Assembly: GCA_017459635.1 (NCBI GenBank) | Contig: JAFUCO010000083.1 | Location: forward strand, 1 to 56,241 | DNA from: Blautia sp. | Lineage (GTDB): Bacteria > Bacillota > Clostridia > Lachnospirales > Lachnospiraceae | Length of the DNA: 56,241 bases | Direction: 5' to 3' | In this document: positions 45,136 through 53,705 of the stretch, one piece after another | Numbering within the stretch: position 1 is the first letter of the stretch | Layout: every line of letters begins with the position of its first letter | Notes under the pieces: model-generated | What the model was told of the DNA's origin: nothing | Seen by the model: only the letters and a program-made list of their open reading frames with translations | Database searches by the model: none | Position numbers and translations under genes: made by a program

Positions 45136-45332
45136 TATAATAGATAAGAAGGACTCTGTCTGCACGCCAGGACAGATATTGAAGGGTCAAAAACTGTTTT
45201 GCGGCAGTTCCTGATGCGCTGTAACTGCAAAGATGACAGCACTGGTTTAGCAGAAAGGCAGCCCGGCGCAGTTTTCGGTTATAACCGAAGTTATTGATGC
45301 AGATTGTTGACGGATATATGGGAGGAGAGAAA
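45136..45332 (+). promoter_or_regulatory. Promoter and structured leader of the HD-GYP gene
   Basis: TATAAT (45136-45141) with no good -35 box, then about 190 bases to the start. The leader contains CTGTC/GACAG, GCAGTT/AACTGC and the palindrome CGGTTATAACCG. I could not match it to a c-di-GMP or other riboswitch, so the structure is unassigned. Confidence 0.4.
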
Positions 45333-47477
45333 ATGGGAAACTCATATCTGTCAGATGATAATAATACATCAGGCGTAAGAAAAGTAGTGCCTATCATATT
45401 GTTTCTGGCTGCCGGCCTGGTAATAAACCTGTTTTTTTCGCAGCTTGCGATCAAGTTCAGTATCCCGCTTTATCTGGACAATGTCGGAACACTGCTTGGA
45501 GCCACGCTCGGAGGGTTCGTTCCCGGAGCAGTTATAGGATATCTGACAAACGTCATTAACGGTATCAAGAGCATAGATACGCTGTATTACGGCGGGATCA
45601 GCATACTGATAGCAGTACTTGGAACCGTCTTTTACCAGAGAAAATGGTTCAAAAGCTTCTGGAAGACGGTTCTTGCTGTCATTCTGTTCGCGCTTGTTGG
45701 CGGCGGCCTTGGCTCCATATTGACCTGGGCTCTTTACGGCCAGGGCTTTGGAGAGGGCATTTCCGCTCCGCTCGCTCACAAAATATATGATTCCGGAGTG
45801 GGAAGCATTTTCTGGTCACAGATGGCAGCAGATATTATTATTGACATAGCCGACAAGGCGATAGTCACGGCAATAACACTTCTGATACTTAAGATCATAC
45901 CGAAAAGCTTCAAGGAAAAGTTCGAATTTTCAGTGTGGTATCAGAGGCCGCTTACCAGAGCCGAGAGAAAAGCTGCAAGGAAGACCAAATCAAGGAGCAT
46001 GTCTCTCCGCTATAAGATCATGCTGGTCTTCTCAATCGCGATGATCATAATCGCCTTTGTAACAGGAACGATAAGTTATACCCTGTTCAACCAGGCAAAC
46101 ATAGACGGCGAAAGCAAGATGGGTTCAGGGGTTGCCACGGTAGTGAGGCGTATGCTTGACCCGAACCGCATTGATGAATACCTGCTGGTAGGCGAGGATG
46201 CGGTGGATTATGCCATAGTCGAAAAAAACATAGAGCATGTCCTTCACAGCTCTCCTGAAATCGAGTATATATATGTGTACCAGATACGTGAAGACGGCTG
46301 CCACGTGGTATTCGACCTGGACACTGAGGATACGCCGGGAATGAATCCTGGTGAGGTAGTAGAGTTCGAGGAAGGCTTCGAATACGTTCTTCCGGATCTT
46401 CTCGCAGGCAAGGAGATAGATCCCATTATATCCAATGATACCTACGGATGGCTTCTCACAATTTACCAGCCGGTATATGATTCGGCCGGGAACTGCAAGT
46501 GTTATGTCGGAGTAGACATTTCTATGGCGCATATCATCGAAGGTGAACGTGTTTTCATCGTAAAGGTGATCGCTCTTTTTGCCGGATTTTTCATGCTCCT
46601 GCTGCTGGTCGGCCTCTGGCTTGTGGAGTACAGTCTGATAATGCCGCTCAACACAATGGCCCTTGCAGCGAATTCCTTTGCCTTCGATGATGAAGCCTCA
46701 CAGGAGGAGGGACTTGAGAAGCTCGAGAGTCTTGACATAAAGACCGGAGACGAGCTTGAAAACCTTTACAGGGCTTTCTCCAAGACATCCGAGGACATGA
46801 TGAGCTACGTGGATGATGTCCAGGAGAAGAACGAGACAATATCAAGAATGCAGAACAACCTGATAATGGTCCTCGCGGATATAGTAGAGAGCCGTGATTC
46901 GTTCACCGGCAACCATGTTAAGCATACGGCGGCATATTCCAGGATAATAATGAACCAGCTTCGAAAGGAAGGCATTTATACCGACCAGCTTACCGATGAT
47001 TTCGTGGAGAACGTGGAACACTCCGCGCCGCTTCATGACATAGGAAAGATAACTATCCCGGATGCGATACTTAACAAGCCGGGGCGGCTTACTGAAGAAG
47101 AATTTGAAAAGATGAAGACGCACTCTATGGCCGGCAAAGAGATAATATCGCATGCCAGTGATGCTGTAGCAGAGTCGACGTACCTTGACGAGGCGGAAAA
47201 CCTTGCAGCCTACCATCACGAAAAATGGAACGGCACCGGATATCCCACCGGCCTTTCAGGGGAGGACATCCCCCTCTCGGCCCGTATCATGGCAGTTGCG
47301 GATGTGTTTGACGCTCTCGTATCAAAACGAAGCTACAAAGAGGGCTTCCCGATAGAAAAAGCCCTCGCGATAATACGTGAAGGCAGCGGGTCTCACTTCG
47401 ACCCCAATATTGCCACAGCTTTTCTGCACGCAGAAGATGAAGTCAGGGCTATTGCAGAACAGCAGAAAAACGGCTGA
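45333..47477 (+). CDS. Membrane HD-GYP phosphodiesterase with ECF-S-like N-terminal domain
   Basis: 714 residues. Residues 1-210 hold five or six helices resembling an ECF-transporter substrate component (SIPLYLDNVGTLLGATLGGFVPGAVIGYLTN). A helix near 230-255, an extracytoplasmic Cache-like sensor (about 258-415), a second helix (about 420-446) and a HAMP-like linker follow. The C terminus is a full HD-GYP domain with the metal HD pair in HSAPLHDIGK and the HHEKWNGTGYPTGLSGEDIPL signature, expected to hydrolyse c-di-GMP. The ATG at 45333 has GGAGGAG five bases upstream. Ligand and partner cyclases unknown. Confidence 0.88.
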   Translation: MGNSYLSDDNNTSGVRKVVPIILFLAAGLVINLFFSQLAIKFSIPLYLDNVGTLLGATLGGFVPGAVIGYLTNVINGIKSIDTLYYGGISILIAVLGTVFYQRKWFKSFWKTVLAVILFALVGGGLGSILTWALYGQGFGEGISAPLAHKIYDSGVGSIFWSQMAADIIIDIADKAIVTAITLLILKIIPKSFKEKFEFSVWYQRPLTRAERKAARKTKSRSMSLRYKIMLVFSIAMIIIAFVTGTISYTLFNQANIDGESKMGSGVATVVRRMLDPNRIDEYLLVGEDAVDYAIVEKNIEHVLHSSPEIEYIYVYQIREDGCHVVFDLDTEDTPGMNPGEVVEFEEGFEYVLPDLLAGKEIDPIISNDTYGWLLTIYQPVYDSAGNCKCYVGVDISMAHIIEGERVFIVKVIALFAGFFMLLLLVGLWLVEYSLIMPLNTMALAANSFAFDDEASQEEGLEKLESLDIKTGDELENLYRAFSKTSEDMMSYVDDVQEKNETISRMQNNLIMVLADIVESRDSFTGNHVKHTAAYSRIIMNQLRKEGIYTDQLTDDFVENVEHSAPLHDIGKITIPDAILNKPGRLTEEEFEKMKTHSMAGKEIISHASDAVAESTYLDEAENLAAYHHEKWNGTGYPTGLSGEDIPLSARIMAVADVFDALVSKRSYKEGFPIEKALAIIREGSGSHFDPNIATAFLHAEDEVRAIAEQQKNG

Positions 47478-47513
47478 AGCGGAGAGCATAGAACTACTGT
47501 GAACAGCTGAAGC
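47472..47513 (+). repeat. Duplicated gene end after the HD-GYP gene (period 33)
   Basis: GGCTGAAGC (47472-47480, containing the stop TGA) recurs as AGCTGAAGC (47505-47513), and CAGCTG appears again at about 47527. A short and weak example of the gene-end duplications seen elsewhere. Confidence 0.45.
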
Positions 47514-47578
47514 ACTCATGAAACACAGCTGTACTGCAGTATCTAATCTTATAAATAACTAGAGGAGCTGATGTAAGG

Positions 47579-49474
47579 ATGGATAAGAATTCAATCTTCG
47601 CCAGACGCAAAGAGATAAAGAAAAAAAGCCATCAGGTAGTCAGGAAACACTATATAAGGCTTTTTTTTCTTACCCTGGCGCTTTTCCTTCTGGGCAACGA
47701 GCTTACCCTTTCAAGAGGTACAATGGGCGACAGCTATGGAGAACTTGTACAGTTTGTCAGTACAGCCGGAAGCTTCACCTCAGACAGGATAACTTCCGGA
47801 AAGAAGGCATCTGAGGAGGCTGCAGCTGCAGAATCAGCTGGTACCGATGATCCTGGAAGTCTTCTCGATAACGGCAGCGTCTGGGATGACATAATAAACG
47901 GAAATATCGAAAGAGGGGAAGAAAGAGCAAAAGAGCAGCAGGAACAGCTGAAAGCCGGAGATGAACAGAACAAAGCTCTGGGACACACAAACGGGCTTCT
48001 TGCCGGCATCGTTAACGGTGTATCCTCGGGCACGATCATATCCAAGCTTGCGCAGACTGCTTATTCCATCTTCCACTCAAGCGGAGCAGTGGCAGTCCTG
48101 TTTATTGTATTCAGCATGCTGTTCTATCTGCTGTTTTATATATTCATACAGAACATTTACTCAGCGGCAATAAGGCGGGTCTATCTTGAAGCACGTGTGT
48201 ATGACAAGGTCTCCTTTACAGATGTTTTTTACTTTGTCTATGTGCGTCAGTGGATACATGCCTCTATAGTAATGTTTGTGACGACCGTCTACAACATCCT
48301 GTGGGGATTCACTATCATAGGCGGCGCTGTAAAAATGTTCTCCTACTGGGCAGTTCCGTACATAATGGCGGAGAATCCTTCCATCAAAACAAAGGACGCC
48401 ATCACGCTCTCCAGAAAAATGATGGATGGCCACAAGATAGAACTTCTGAAAATGAACATAACCCTGCTCGGATGGACGCTGCTCGGCTTTATCACTTTCG
48501 GCATAACAGACATTCTGTACGGTTTGCCATACAAGCTTGCCTGCGGCACAGAATTCTATGCGGAAGTGAGGGAGCTGGCCAAGAAAAACAAGGTTGAGGG
48601 AGTCGAACTGCTGGATGACAAGTACCTGTACAAAAAAGCAGACAGGATCCTGCTGTACGAGACCTATTTCGATGTGGTTGATGAGATAACCCTGCTGCAC
48701 GAAGGACGAATGGTACTCAGCAGAGCAAAGAAGATAGCGGCAGATTGGTTTGGTATCTGGCTGGGGACCCTTGAAGAGAAGAGAAAATACGAGGATCAGG
48801 AAGCCCGCATCCTGGCGATAGAAAACCACAAGCTGAGCATGGAAGGAAAAACATATCCGCTATGGCTCAACAAGCGTTGGCCCAAGAAAGAGCTTGAAAA
48901 GAAGGAGACATTCTCATTCCTCCGTGTCTATTCAATATGGACGCTGTTTCTTCTGTTCATAAGCTTCTCGTTCATAGGCTGGCTATGGGAAGTGGCACTG
49001 CATTATATGCAGACAGGAGAGCTTGCAAACCGTGGAACAATGTTCGGCCCGTGGCTTCCGATATATGGCAGCGGCGGAGTTGTAGTACTGCTTCTGTGCA
49101 GCAGGTTCCGCAAGAATATAGTGGCTGAATTTTTTACATCAGTTATTCTGTGCGGTATAATCGAATATACCGCGGCCTGGTATCTGGAGATGAAATTCAA
49201 CACCAGATGGTGGTCCTACGACGGCTATTTCCTGAACCTCCATGGCCGTATATGTGCCGAAGGCCTGCTTATATTCGGCATAGGATGCTGCCTGGTGGTC
49301 TACACCATAGCCCCGTTCTTTGATTACCTGCTGTCTAAACTCAAGAACAGGATACTAATACCGATATGTATCGCCCTTGCCGTCCTGTTCAGCGCCGACC
49401 TTGTATTCGCAAGCATCCACCCGAACATGGCCAAGGGAGCAGTCGAAGAAACCCGGAACGGTAGTGACGGGTAG
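47579..49474 (+). CDS. DUF975 / CmpB-type fused membrane protein
   Basis: 631 residues. The N-terminal half is DUF975-like: a basic start (ARRKEIKKKSHQVVRKHYIRLF), helix, an extracytoplasmic acidic insert (about 75-140), then helices with KDAITLSRKMMDGHKIELLKMNITLLGWTLLG and PYKLACGTEFYAEVREL. The C-terminal half (about 440-625) is the putative ABC-transporter permease family CmpB (PF06541 type): FSFIGWLWEVALHYM, NRGTMFGPWLPIYGSGG and WYLEMKFNTRWWSYDGYFLNLHGRIC. I infer a fusion of two normally separate families. No ATPase partner is adjacent. The final stop TAG shares its G with the downstream element. Confidence 0.8.
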   Translation: MDKNSIFARRKEIKKKSHQVVRKHYIRLFFLTLALFLLGNELTLSRGTMGDSYGELVQFVSTAGSFTSDRITSGKKASEEAAAAESAGTDDPGSLLDNGSVWDDIINGNIERGEERAKEQQEQLKAGDEQNKALGHTNGLLAGIVNGVSSGTIISKLAQTAYSIFHSSGAVAVLFIVFSMLFYLLFYIFIQNIYSAAIRRVYLEARVYDKVSFTDVFYFVYVRQWIHASIVMFVTTVYNILWGFTIIGGAVKMFSYWAVPYIMAENPSIKTKDAITLSRKMMDGHKIELLKMNITLLGWTLLGFITFGITDILYGLPYKLACGTEFYAEVRELAKKNKVEGVELLDDKYLYKKADRILLYETYFDVVDEITLLHEGRMVLSRAKKIAADWFGIWLGTLEEKRKYEDQEARILAIENHKLSMEGKTYPLWLNKRWPKKELEKKETFSFLRVYSIWTLFLLFISFSFIGWLWEVALHYMQTGELANRGTMFGPWLPIYGSGGVVVLLLCSRFRKNIVAEFFTSVILCGIIEYTAAWYLEMKFNTRWWSYDGYFLNLHGRICAEGLLIFGIGCCLVVYTIAPFFDYLLSKLKNRILIPICIALAVLFSADLVFASIHPNMAKGAVEETRNGSDG

Positions 49475-49705
49475 TTACTGTTCACGGCCCAGCCGCAAGC
49501 GGCTGGGTCTGAGCCCTACATTCGGAATCTCGCCCTTGCGGGCTTCATCGCAAAATAAGACAGGGGACGGTTCTCTGTCTTATTATGAGGAATCCAGCCG
49601 TTTAATGCTGGACCGAGAATAGCCAATTTGACTCACAGGCTCCCTGGTGAGACAGAAAAGAACGTGTAAAACAGCGTTCTTAGATAAGTAACCGTGAACA
49701 GTAAC
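49474..49705 (+). mobile_element. 232-bp MITE-like element with 14-bp perfect terminal inverted repeats
   Basis: GTTACTGTTCACGG (49474-49487) and CCGTGAACAGTAAC (49692-49705) are exact inverted repeats. Inside are GC-rich hairpins (GCCGCAAGCGGC, CGCCCTTGCGGGC) shared with 2538-2638, and a complete REP-like palindrome (49554-49584) in the place of the inner hairpin of the other copies. No ORF. No clear target duplication. The first base is the G of the upstream TAG stop. This fills the 303-base gap before ylxM. Confidence 0.85.
49554..49584 (+). repeat. REP-like palindrome nested in the MITE-like element
   Basis: AATAAGACAG (49554-49563), loop GGGACGGTTCT, CTGTCTTATT (49575-49584). Identical over all 31 bases to the copy at 52126. 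Confidence 0.92.
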
Positions 49706-49711
49706 AAATAC

Positions 49712-49750
49712 CGGTCTGTCAAGAAAAAATACTTGACAGACCGCTTTTTA
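49712..49750 (+). terminator. Terminator overlapping the ylxM promoter
   Basis: A 12-bp perfect stem (CGGTCTGTCAAG 49712-49723 with CTTGACAGACCG 49732-49743), an A-rich loop, then CTTTTTA. The right arm contains the TTGACA -35 box of the next promoter. Confidence 0.85.
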
Positions 49751-49761
49751 TAGTATAATAT
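49733..49761 (+). promoter_or_regulatory. Promoter of the ylxM-ffh operon
   Basis: TTGACA (49733-49738), then TATAAT at 49754-49759 (15-base spacer) or TAATAT at 49756-49761 (17). The start codon at 49778 is very close, so the leader would be under 15 bases. Confidence 0.65.
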
Positions 49762-49777
49762 ACCTAAGGTGATTCTG

Positions 49778-50101
49778 ATGGAGAAAATAGTCAAACAGAC
49801 TCTTTTATATGATTTTTACGGTGAACTTCTTACAATCAGGCAGCGTCAGGTATACGAAAGTGTGGTGCTTGAGGACTGCTCGCTCAGTGAAGTAGCCGAA
49901 GAACTATCCATCAGTCGTCAGGGAGTTCACGACATGATCAGGAGGTGCAACCAGGCACTTGAAGATTATGAACAGAAGCTTCATCTGGTTGAACGGTTTG
50001 TCGAACTGCGCGGCAAAGTTAAAAAGATAAGCGTTCTGGCCGATGAGGCGGGCATTCCCGAGATCACCGCGATCTGCAGCGAGGTTTTGGAGGAACTTTA
50101 A
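49778..50101 (+). CDS. ylxM: YlxM-family helix-turn-helix protein
   Basis: 107 residues, UPF0122 family. A sigma-factor region 4-like HTH: LLTIRQRQVYESVVLEDCSLSEVAEELSISRQGVHDMIRRCNQALEDYE, then a C-terminal helix. It is always next to ffh in Firmicutes and in streptococci acts as an accessory component of the signal recognition particle pathway. ATG 49778 is preferred to the GTG at 49769, which is inside the AAGGTG ribosome site. ffh follows after 3 bases. Confidence 0.92.
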   Translation: MEKIVKQTLLYDFYGELLTIRQRQVYESVVLEDCSLSEVAEELSISRQGVHDMIRRCNQALEDYEQKLHLVERFVELRGKVKKISVLADEAGIPEITAICSEVLEEL

Positions 50102-50104
50102 TAT

Positions 50105-51451
50105 ATGGCATTTGAAAGTCTGACAGACAAACTACAGAATGTTTTCAAAAAGCTGCGAAGCAAAGGCCTGCTTACCGAGGCCGATGTAAAAACAGCATTA
50201 AAAGAAGTCAAGATGGCCCTCCTCGAAGCGGATGTCAACTTCAAGGTTGTCAAACAGTTTACCAAATCCGTCCAGGAGCGGGCAGTCGGCCAGGATGTAA
50301 TGAACGGGCTGAACCCTGGGCAGATGGTCATCAAGATAGTCAATGAGGAACTGGTAAGCCTGATGGGCAGCGAGACTACCGAGCTGCCGATAAAGCCGGG
50401 CAATGAAATGACGGTCATCATGATGGCCGGTCTTCAGGGTGCCGGCAAGACCACAACGGCAGCCAAGCTCGCCGGACAGCTCAAATCAAAGGGCAAGCGT
50501 CCGCTGCTGGTCGCCTGTGACGTTTACAGGCCCGCCGCTATCACACAGCTGCAGGTCAACGGAGAAAAGCAGGGCGTACCGGTCTTTTCAATGGGAGATA
50601 AGCAGAAGCCTGTTGACATAGCAAAAGCTGCGATAGAGCATGCAAAAGCAAATCAGCAGAACGTGGTAATGATCGATACAGCCGGTCGTCTTCACATCGA
50701 TGAGGACATGATGCAGGAACTCTGCGATATCAAAGAAGCGGTTTCAGTCGATTTTACTCTGCTTGTTGTAGATGCCATGACCGGTCAGGATGCGGTAAAC
50801 GTAGCAACTACCTTTACCGAAAAGGTCGGCATTGACGGCGTCATCCTAACCAAGATGGACGGCGATACCAGAGGCGGCGCGGCACTCTCAATAAAAGCCG
50901 TTACAGGAAAGCCTATACTGTACGTCGGCATGGGCGAAAAGCTTTCCGACCTGGAACAGTTCTATCCTGACAGGATGGCTTCAAGGATACTCGGCATGGG
51001 CGATGTCATGAGCCTCATCGAAAAGGTTGAGGCATCAGTTGACCGTGAAAAAGCCGAGCAGATGCAGAAAAAGCTGAAAAAGATGGACTTTGATTTCAAT
51101 GACTATCTTGACAGCATGGAACAGATGAACAACATGGGCGGCATAGGCAGCATCCTGAGCATGCTTCCGGGAGTCGGCAGCAAGATGAAGGACCTGGAGG
51201 GCATGATCGATGAAAAGGCGATGGACCGTACCAAGGCGATTATCCTCAGCATGACCCCTAAGGAGCGCAGCAACCCGTCCATCCTCAACCAGTCCCGCAA
51301 GAACCGCATTGCCAGAGGCGCCGGTGTTGATGTTATCGAAGTAAACCGGCTGGTAAAGCAGTTTGAGCAGAGCAAGAAGATGATGAAGCAGATGCCCGGC
51401 ATGATGGGCGGCAAAGGCGGCCTGCGAGGCGGCTTCAAGCTTCCGTTTTAA
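50105..51451 (+). CDS. ffh: Signal recognition particle protein Ffh (SRP54)
   Basis: GTPase that binds signal sequences and SRP RNA for co-translational targeting. 448 residues: N domain, G domain with AGLQGAGKTTTAAKLA (G1), DVYRPAAITQL, DTAGRL (G3), TKMDGDTRGG (G4), and a Met-rich M domain with the SKKMMKQMPGMMGGKGG tail. SRP RNA and ftsY are not seen in the window. Operon with ylxM and rpsP. Confidence 0.97.
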   Translation: MAFESLTDKLQNVFKKLRSKGLLTEADVKTALKEVKMALLEADVNFKVVKQFTKSVQERAVGQDVMNGLNPGQMVIKIVNEELVSLMGSETTELPIKPGNEMTVIMMAGLQGAGKTTTAAKLAGQLKSKGKRPLLVACDVYRPAAITQLQVNGEKQGVPVFSMGDKQKPVDIAKAAIEHAKANQQNVVMIDTAGRLHIDEDMMQELCDIKEAVSVDFTLLVVDAMTGQDAVNVATTFTEKVGIDGVILTKMDGDTRGGAALSIKAVTGKPILYVGMGEKLSDLEQFYPDRMASRILGMGDVMSLIEKVEASVDREKAEQMQKKLKKMDFDFNDYLDSMEQMNNMGGIGSILSMLPGVGSKMKDLEGMIDEKAMDRTKAIILSMTPKERSNPSILNQSRKNRIARGAGVDVIEVNRLVKQFEQSKKMMKQMPGMMGGKGGLRGGFKLPF

Positions 51452-51605
51452 GTTTCATTCAGGTATTCAGCACTAAGGAACGGCAGCAAGGTCACATGCG
51501 CATACAGCGTATGATGCATGATGATCAATGAACGGTTTCTGAGATCAGGTGCTTTGAATAGATAAAAACAAATCATTTAAATCATTTAATTGGAGGAAAA
51601 ACAAA

Positions 51606-51851
51606 ATGGCAGTAAAGATCAGACTTAGAAGAATGGGTAAGAAGAAAGCACCTTTCTACAGGATAGTTGTAGCGGATTCCCGCAACAAACGTGACGGAAG
51701 ATGCATCGAGGAAATCGGCCTTTACGACCCGAACAACGACCCCAGCACATACAGGGTTGATGAAGAAGCAGCTAAGAAGTGGCTTGCTGCAGGAGCACAG
51801 CCGACGGAAGTCGTTGCAAAAATCTTCAAACTGGCCGGTATTCAGAAATGA
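51606..51851 (+). CDS. rpsP: 30S ribosomal protein S16
   Basis: 81 residues, standard length: [50 protein letters not shown]. Strong TGGAGGAAAA ribosome site. The 154 bases before it carry no recognised S16 leader element. Usual ffh-rpsP-khpA-rimM-trmD order. Confidence 0.97.
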   Translation: MAVKIRLRRMGKKKAPFYRIVVADSRNKRDGRCIEEIGLYDPNNDPSTYRVDEEAAKKWLAAGAQPTEVVAKIFKLAGIQK

Positions 51852-51889
51852 TTCTATATCCGGAAGGATACAGACCAGGGAGGTAAGCC

Positions 51890-52117
51890 ATGAAAAATCT
51901 GGTTGAAGTAATTGCAAAATCTCTTGTTGATAATCCGGATGCGGTGGTTGTGACTGAGACTGAAAAAGAGGATTGTATCGTAGTAGAACTGAAGGTCGAT
52001 CCTGCCGACATGGGCAAGGTAATAGGACGGCAGGGCAGGATTGCGAAGGCAATCAGGTCTGTAGTCAAAGCAGCATCCTCAAAAAGCAGCAAAAAAGTAA
52101 TCGTAGATATTATGTAA
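51890..52117 (+). CDS. khpA: KH-domain RNA-binding protein KhpA
   Basis: 75 residues, a single KH domain with the GxxG loop in GKVIGRQGRIAKAIRSVV. In streptococci KhpA dimerises with KhpB/EloR to regulate cell elongation through RNA binding. It lies between rpsP and rimM as in other Firmicutes. AGGGAGG ribosome site. Confidence 0.95.
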   Translation: MKNLVEVIAKSLVDNPDAVVVTETEKEDCIVVELKVDPADMGKVIGRQGRIAKAIRSVVKAASSKSSKKVIVDIM

Positions 52118-52125
52118 TGAACACA

Positions 52126-52156
52126 AATAAGACAGGGGACGGTTCTCTGTCTTATT
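52126..52156 (+). repeat. REP-like palindrome after khpA
   Basis: AATAAGACAG, loop GGGACGGTTCT, CTGTCTTATT; identical to the 49554 copy. It starts 8 bases after the khpA stop and splits an otherwise compact ribosomal operon. The remaining 176 bases to rimM are AT-rich with an ACTATCTGA direct repeat and no gene. Confidence 0.92.
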
Positions 52157-52332
52157 TTTCATTCAGGAGTTTCGGATTTGTGATATCGGATGGTTTATTG
52201 GCAGTTCTACAGTTTTTTTTAAAACTATCTGAGGGTTATTGGAAATCAATTATGATATCTCAGTTGTCCGCATTTTTTGCACTATCTGAATGTAATTAGA
52301 ACCGGTTATTGTGTTGATTCTGAGGTAAGAAT

Positions 52333-52842
52333 ATGGAAGACTTCTTAAAAGTAGGTACGATCACTACTACACATGGAGTACATGGTGAAGTGAAAGTTTA
52401 TCCGACGACCGATTCGCCGGAAAGATTTCTGGAGCTTGAACGTGTTTTTGCTGTAACGGGACAAGGGCGGGAACAGCTCACAATACAGAATGTCAAGTTC
52501 TTCAAAAACATGGTGATCCTGAAATTTAAAGAATTTGACAATATAAACGACATCATAAAGTACAAAGGTGCCGACCTGGTGATCCCGCGCGAAGAAGGCG
52601 CAGGGCTTATGGAGGATGAGTATTATATTGCTGACCTTATAGGTATGGATGTATTCCTTGAAGACGGAACGGCTTATGGCACTCTCATCGATGTGATGGA
52701 AACAGGAGCCAATGATGTCTATATAGTAAAACGAAGTGACGGAAAGGAGATCCTTCTTCCGGCTATCCATGACTGCATAAAAGAAGTAAACCCGGAGAAC
52801 GGACGGATGACTGTTCATCTTATGAAAGGACTGGACGCATGA
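52333..52842 (+). CDS. rimM: Ribosome maturation factor RimM
   Basis: Binds S19 and assists 30S head assembly. 169 residues: N-terminal beta barrel (KVGTITTTHGVHGEVKVYPTTDSPERF) and PRC-barrel domain (YYIADLIGMDVFLEDG, VMETGANDVYIVKRSDGKEILLPAI). GAGGTAAG ribosome site. Its stop overlaps trmD by 4 bases. Confidence 0.96.
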   Translation: MEDFLKVGTITTTHGVHGEVKVYPTTDSPERFLELERVFAVTGQGREQLTIQNVKFFKNMVILKFKEFDNINDIIKYKGADLVIPREEGAGLMEDEYYIADLIGMDVFLEDGTAYGTLIDVMETGANDVYIVKRSDGKEILLPAIHDCIKEVNPENGRMTVHLMKGLDA

Positions 52843-53705
52843 ATTTCCATGTACTGACATTGTTTCCTGAGATGATAGAAAACGGAATGGCAACGAGCAT
52901 AACCGGACGGGCGATCGAAAAAGGGGCCATATCCATAGAGGCCATAAACATCAGGAATTTTGCGTTTAACAAGCATCAGTCGGTGGACGACTATCCTTAC
53001 GGGGGCGGTGCAGGTATGCTCATGCAGGCGGAACCTGTTTATCTTGCCTGGGAAGCTGCAGTCGCAGGAATAAGAGAGAGGCGTTCCCACACAGCCACAG
53101 GAGAGGTGCATTCTGGTGCTGGTGAAATCATAGGGGAAATGTCTCCCGGTATTGTCATAAAAGAAAAGAATCAGGTAATCGCAGGAGAAATGCCTCCTTG
53201 CACAATCTACCTCACGCCTCAGGGAAAAACCTTCAGCCAGGAACAGGCTCGGGAATTTGCTCAGTCAGAAGACCTTATCCTGCTCTGCGGACATTATGAA
53301 GGCATAGATGAGAGAGTGCTCGAAGAGATAGTGACAGATTATGTTTCTATCGGTGACTATGTGCTTACAGGCGGAGAGCTTGCAGCGATGGTAGTGATGG
53401 ATGCGGTTTCCCGCATGGTTCCCGGTGTACTTGGGAATGACGAATCCGCCGGTACAGAGTCCTTCAGTGCAGGGCTTCTTGAATATCCCCAGTACTCGAG
53501 GCCACAGGTATGGCACGGCAGGGAGGTGCCGGAAGTGCTGATGTCCGGACACCACGCAAATGTAGACGCCTGGCGCCGCGAGCAATCCATAATACGAACA
53601 GTACAGCGCCGCCCTGACCTTTTAAAAACAGCCGATCTCAGCAACAAAGAATGGAACTTCGTGCGTCAGCTGAAAAAACAGATAAAGGAAGAAAAAAACG
53701 AATGA
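52839..53705 (+). CDS. trmD: tRNA m1G37 methyltransferase TrmD with an internal insertion
   Basis: SPOUT methyltransferase that protects reading frame by methylating G37. 288 residues against about 240-250 usual. Motifs are intact: [60 protein letters not shown] and the knot region. An extra segment of about 38 residues (82-119, nt 53082-53195) lies between [13 protein letters not shown] and IYLTPQG, Gly/Glu-rich with two GEM-containing copies ([17 protein letters not shown]). The insertion is in frame and close to the SAM pocket, on a surface loop. Overlaps queA by 4 bases (ATGA). Confidence 0.94.
   Translation: MNFHVLTLFPEMIENGMATSITGRAIEKGAISIEAINIRNFAFNKHQSVDDYPYGGGAGMLMQAEPVYLAWEAAVAGIRERRSHTATGEVHSGAGEIIGEMSPGIVIKEKNQVIAGEMPPCTIYLTPQGKTFSQEQAREFAQSEDLILLCGHYEGIDERVLEEIVTDYVSIGDYVLTGGELAAMVVMDAVSRMVPGVLGNDESAGTESFSAGLLEYPQYSRPQVWHGREVPEVLMSGHHANVDAWRREQSIIRTVQRRPDLLKTADLSNKEWNFVRQLKKQIKEEKNE

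Noticed and set aside
45142-45332. c-di-GMP riboswitch before the HD-GYP gene
   Set aside because: The conserved aptamer core and tetraloop-receptor pattern are not visible.
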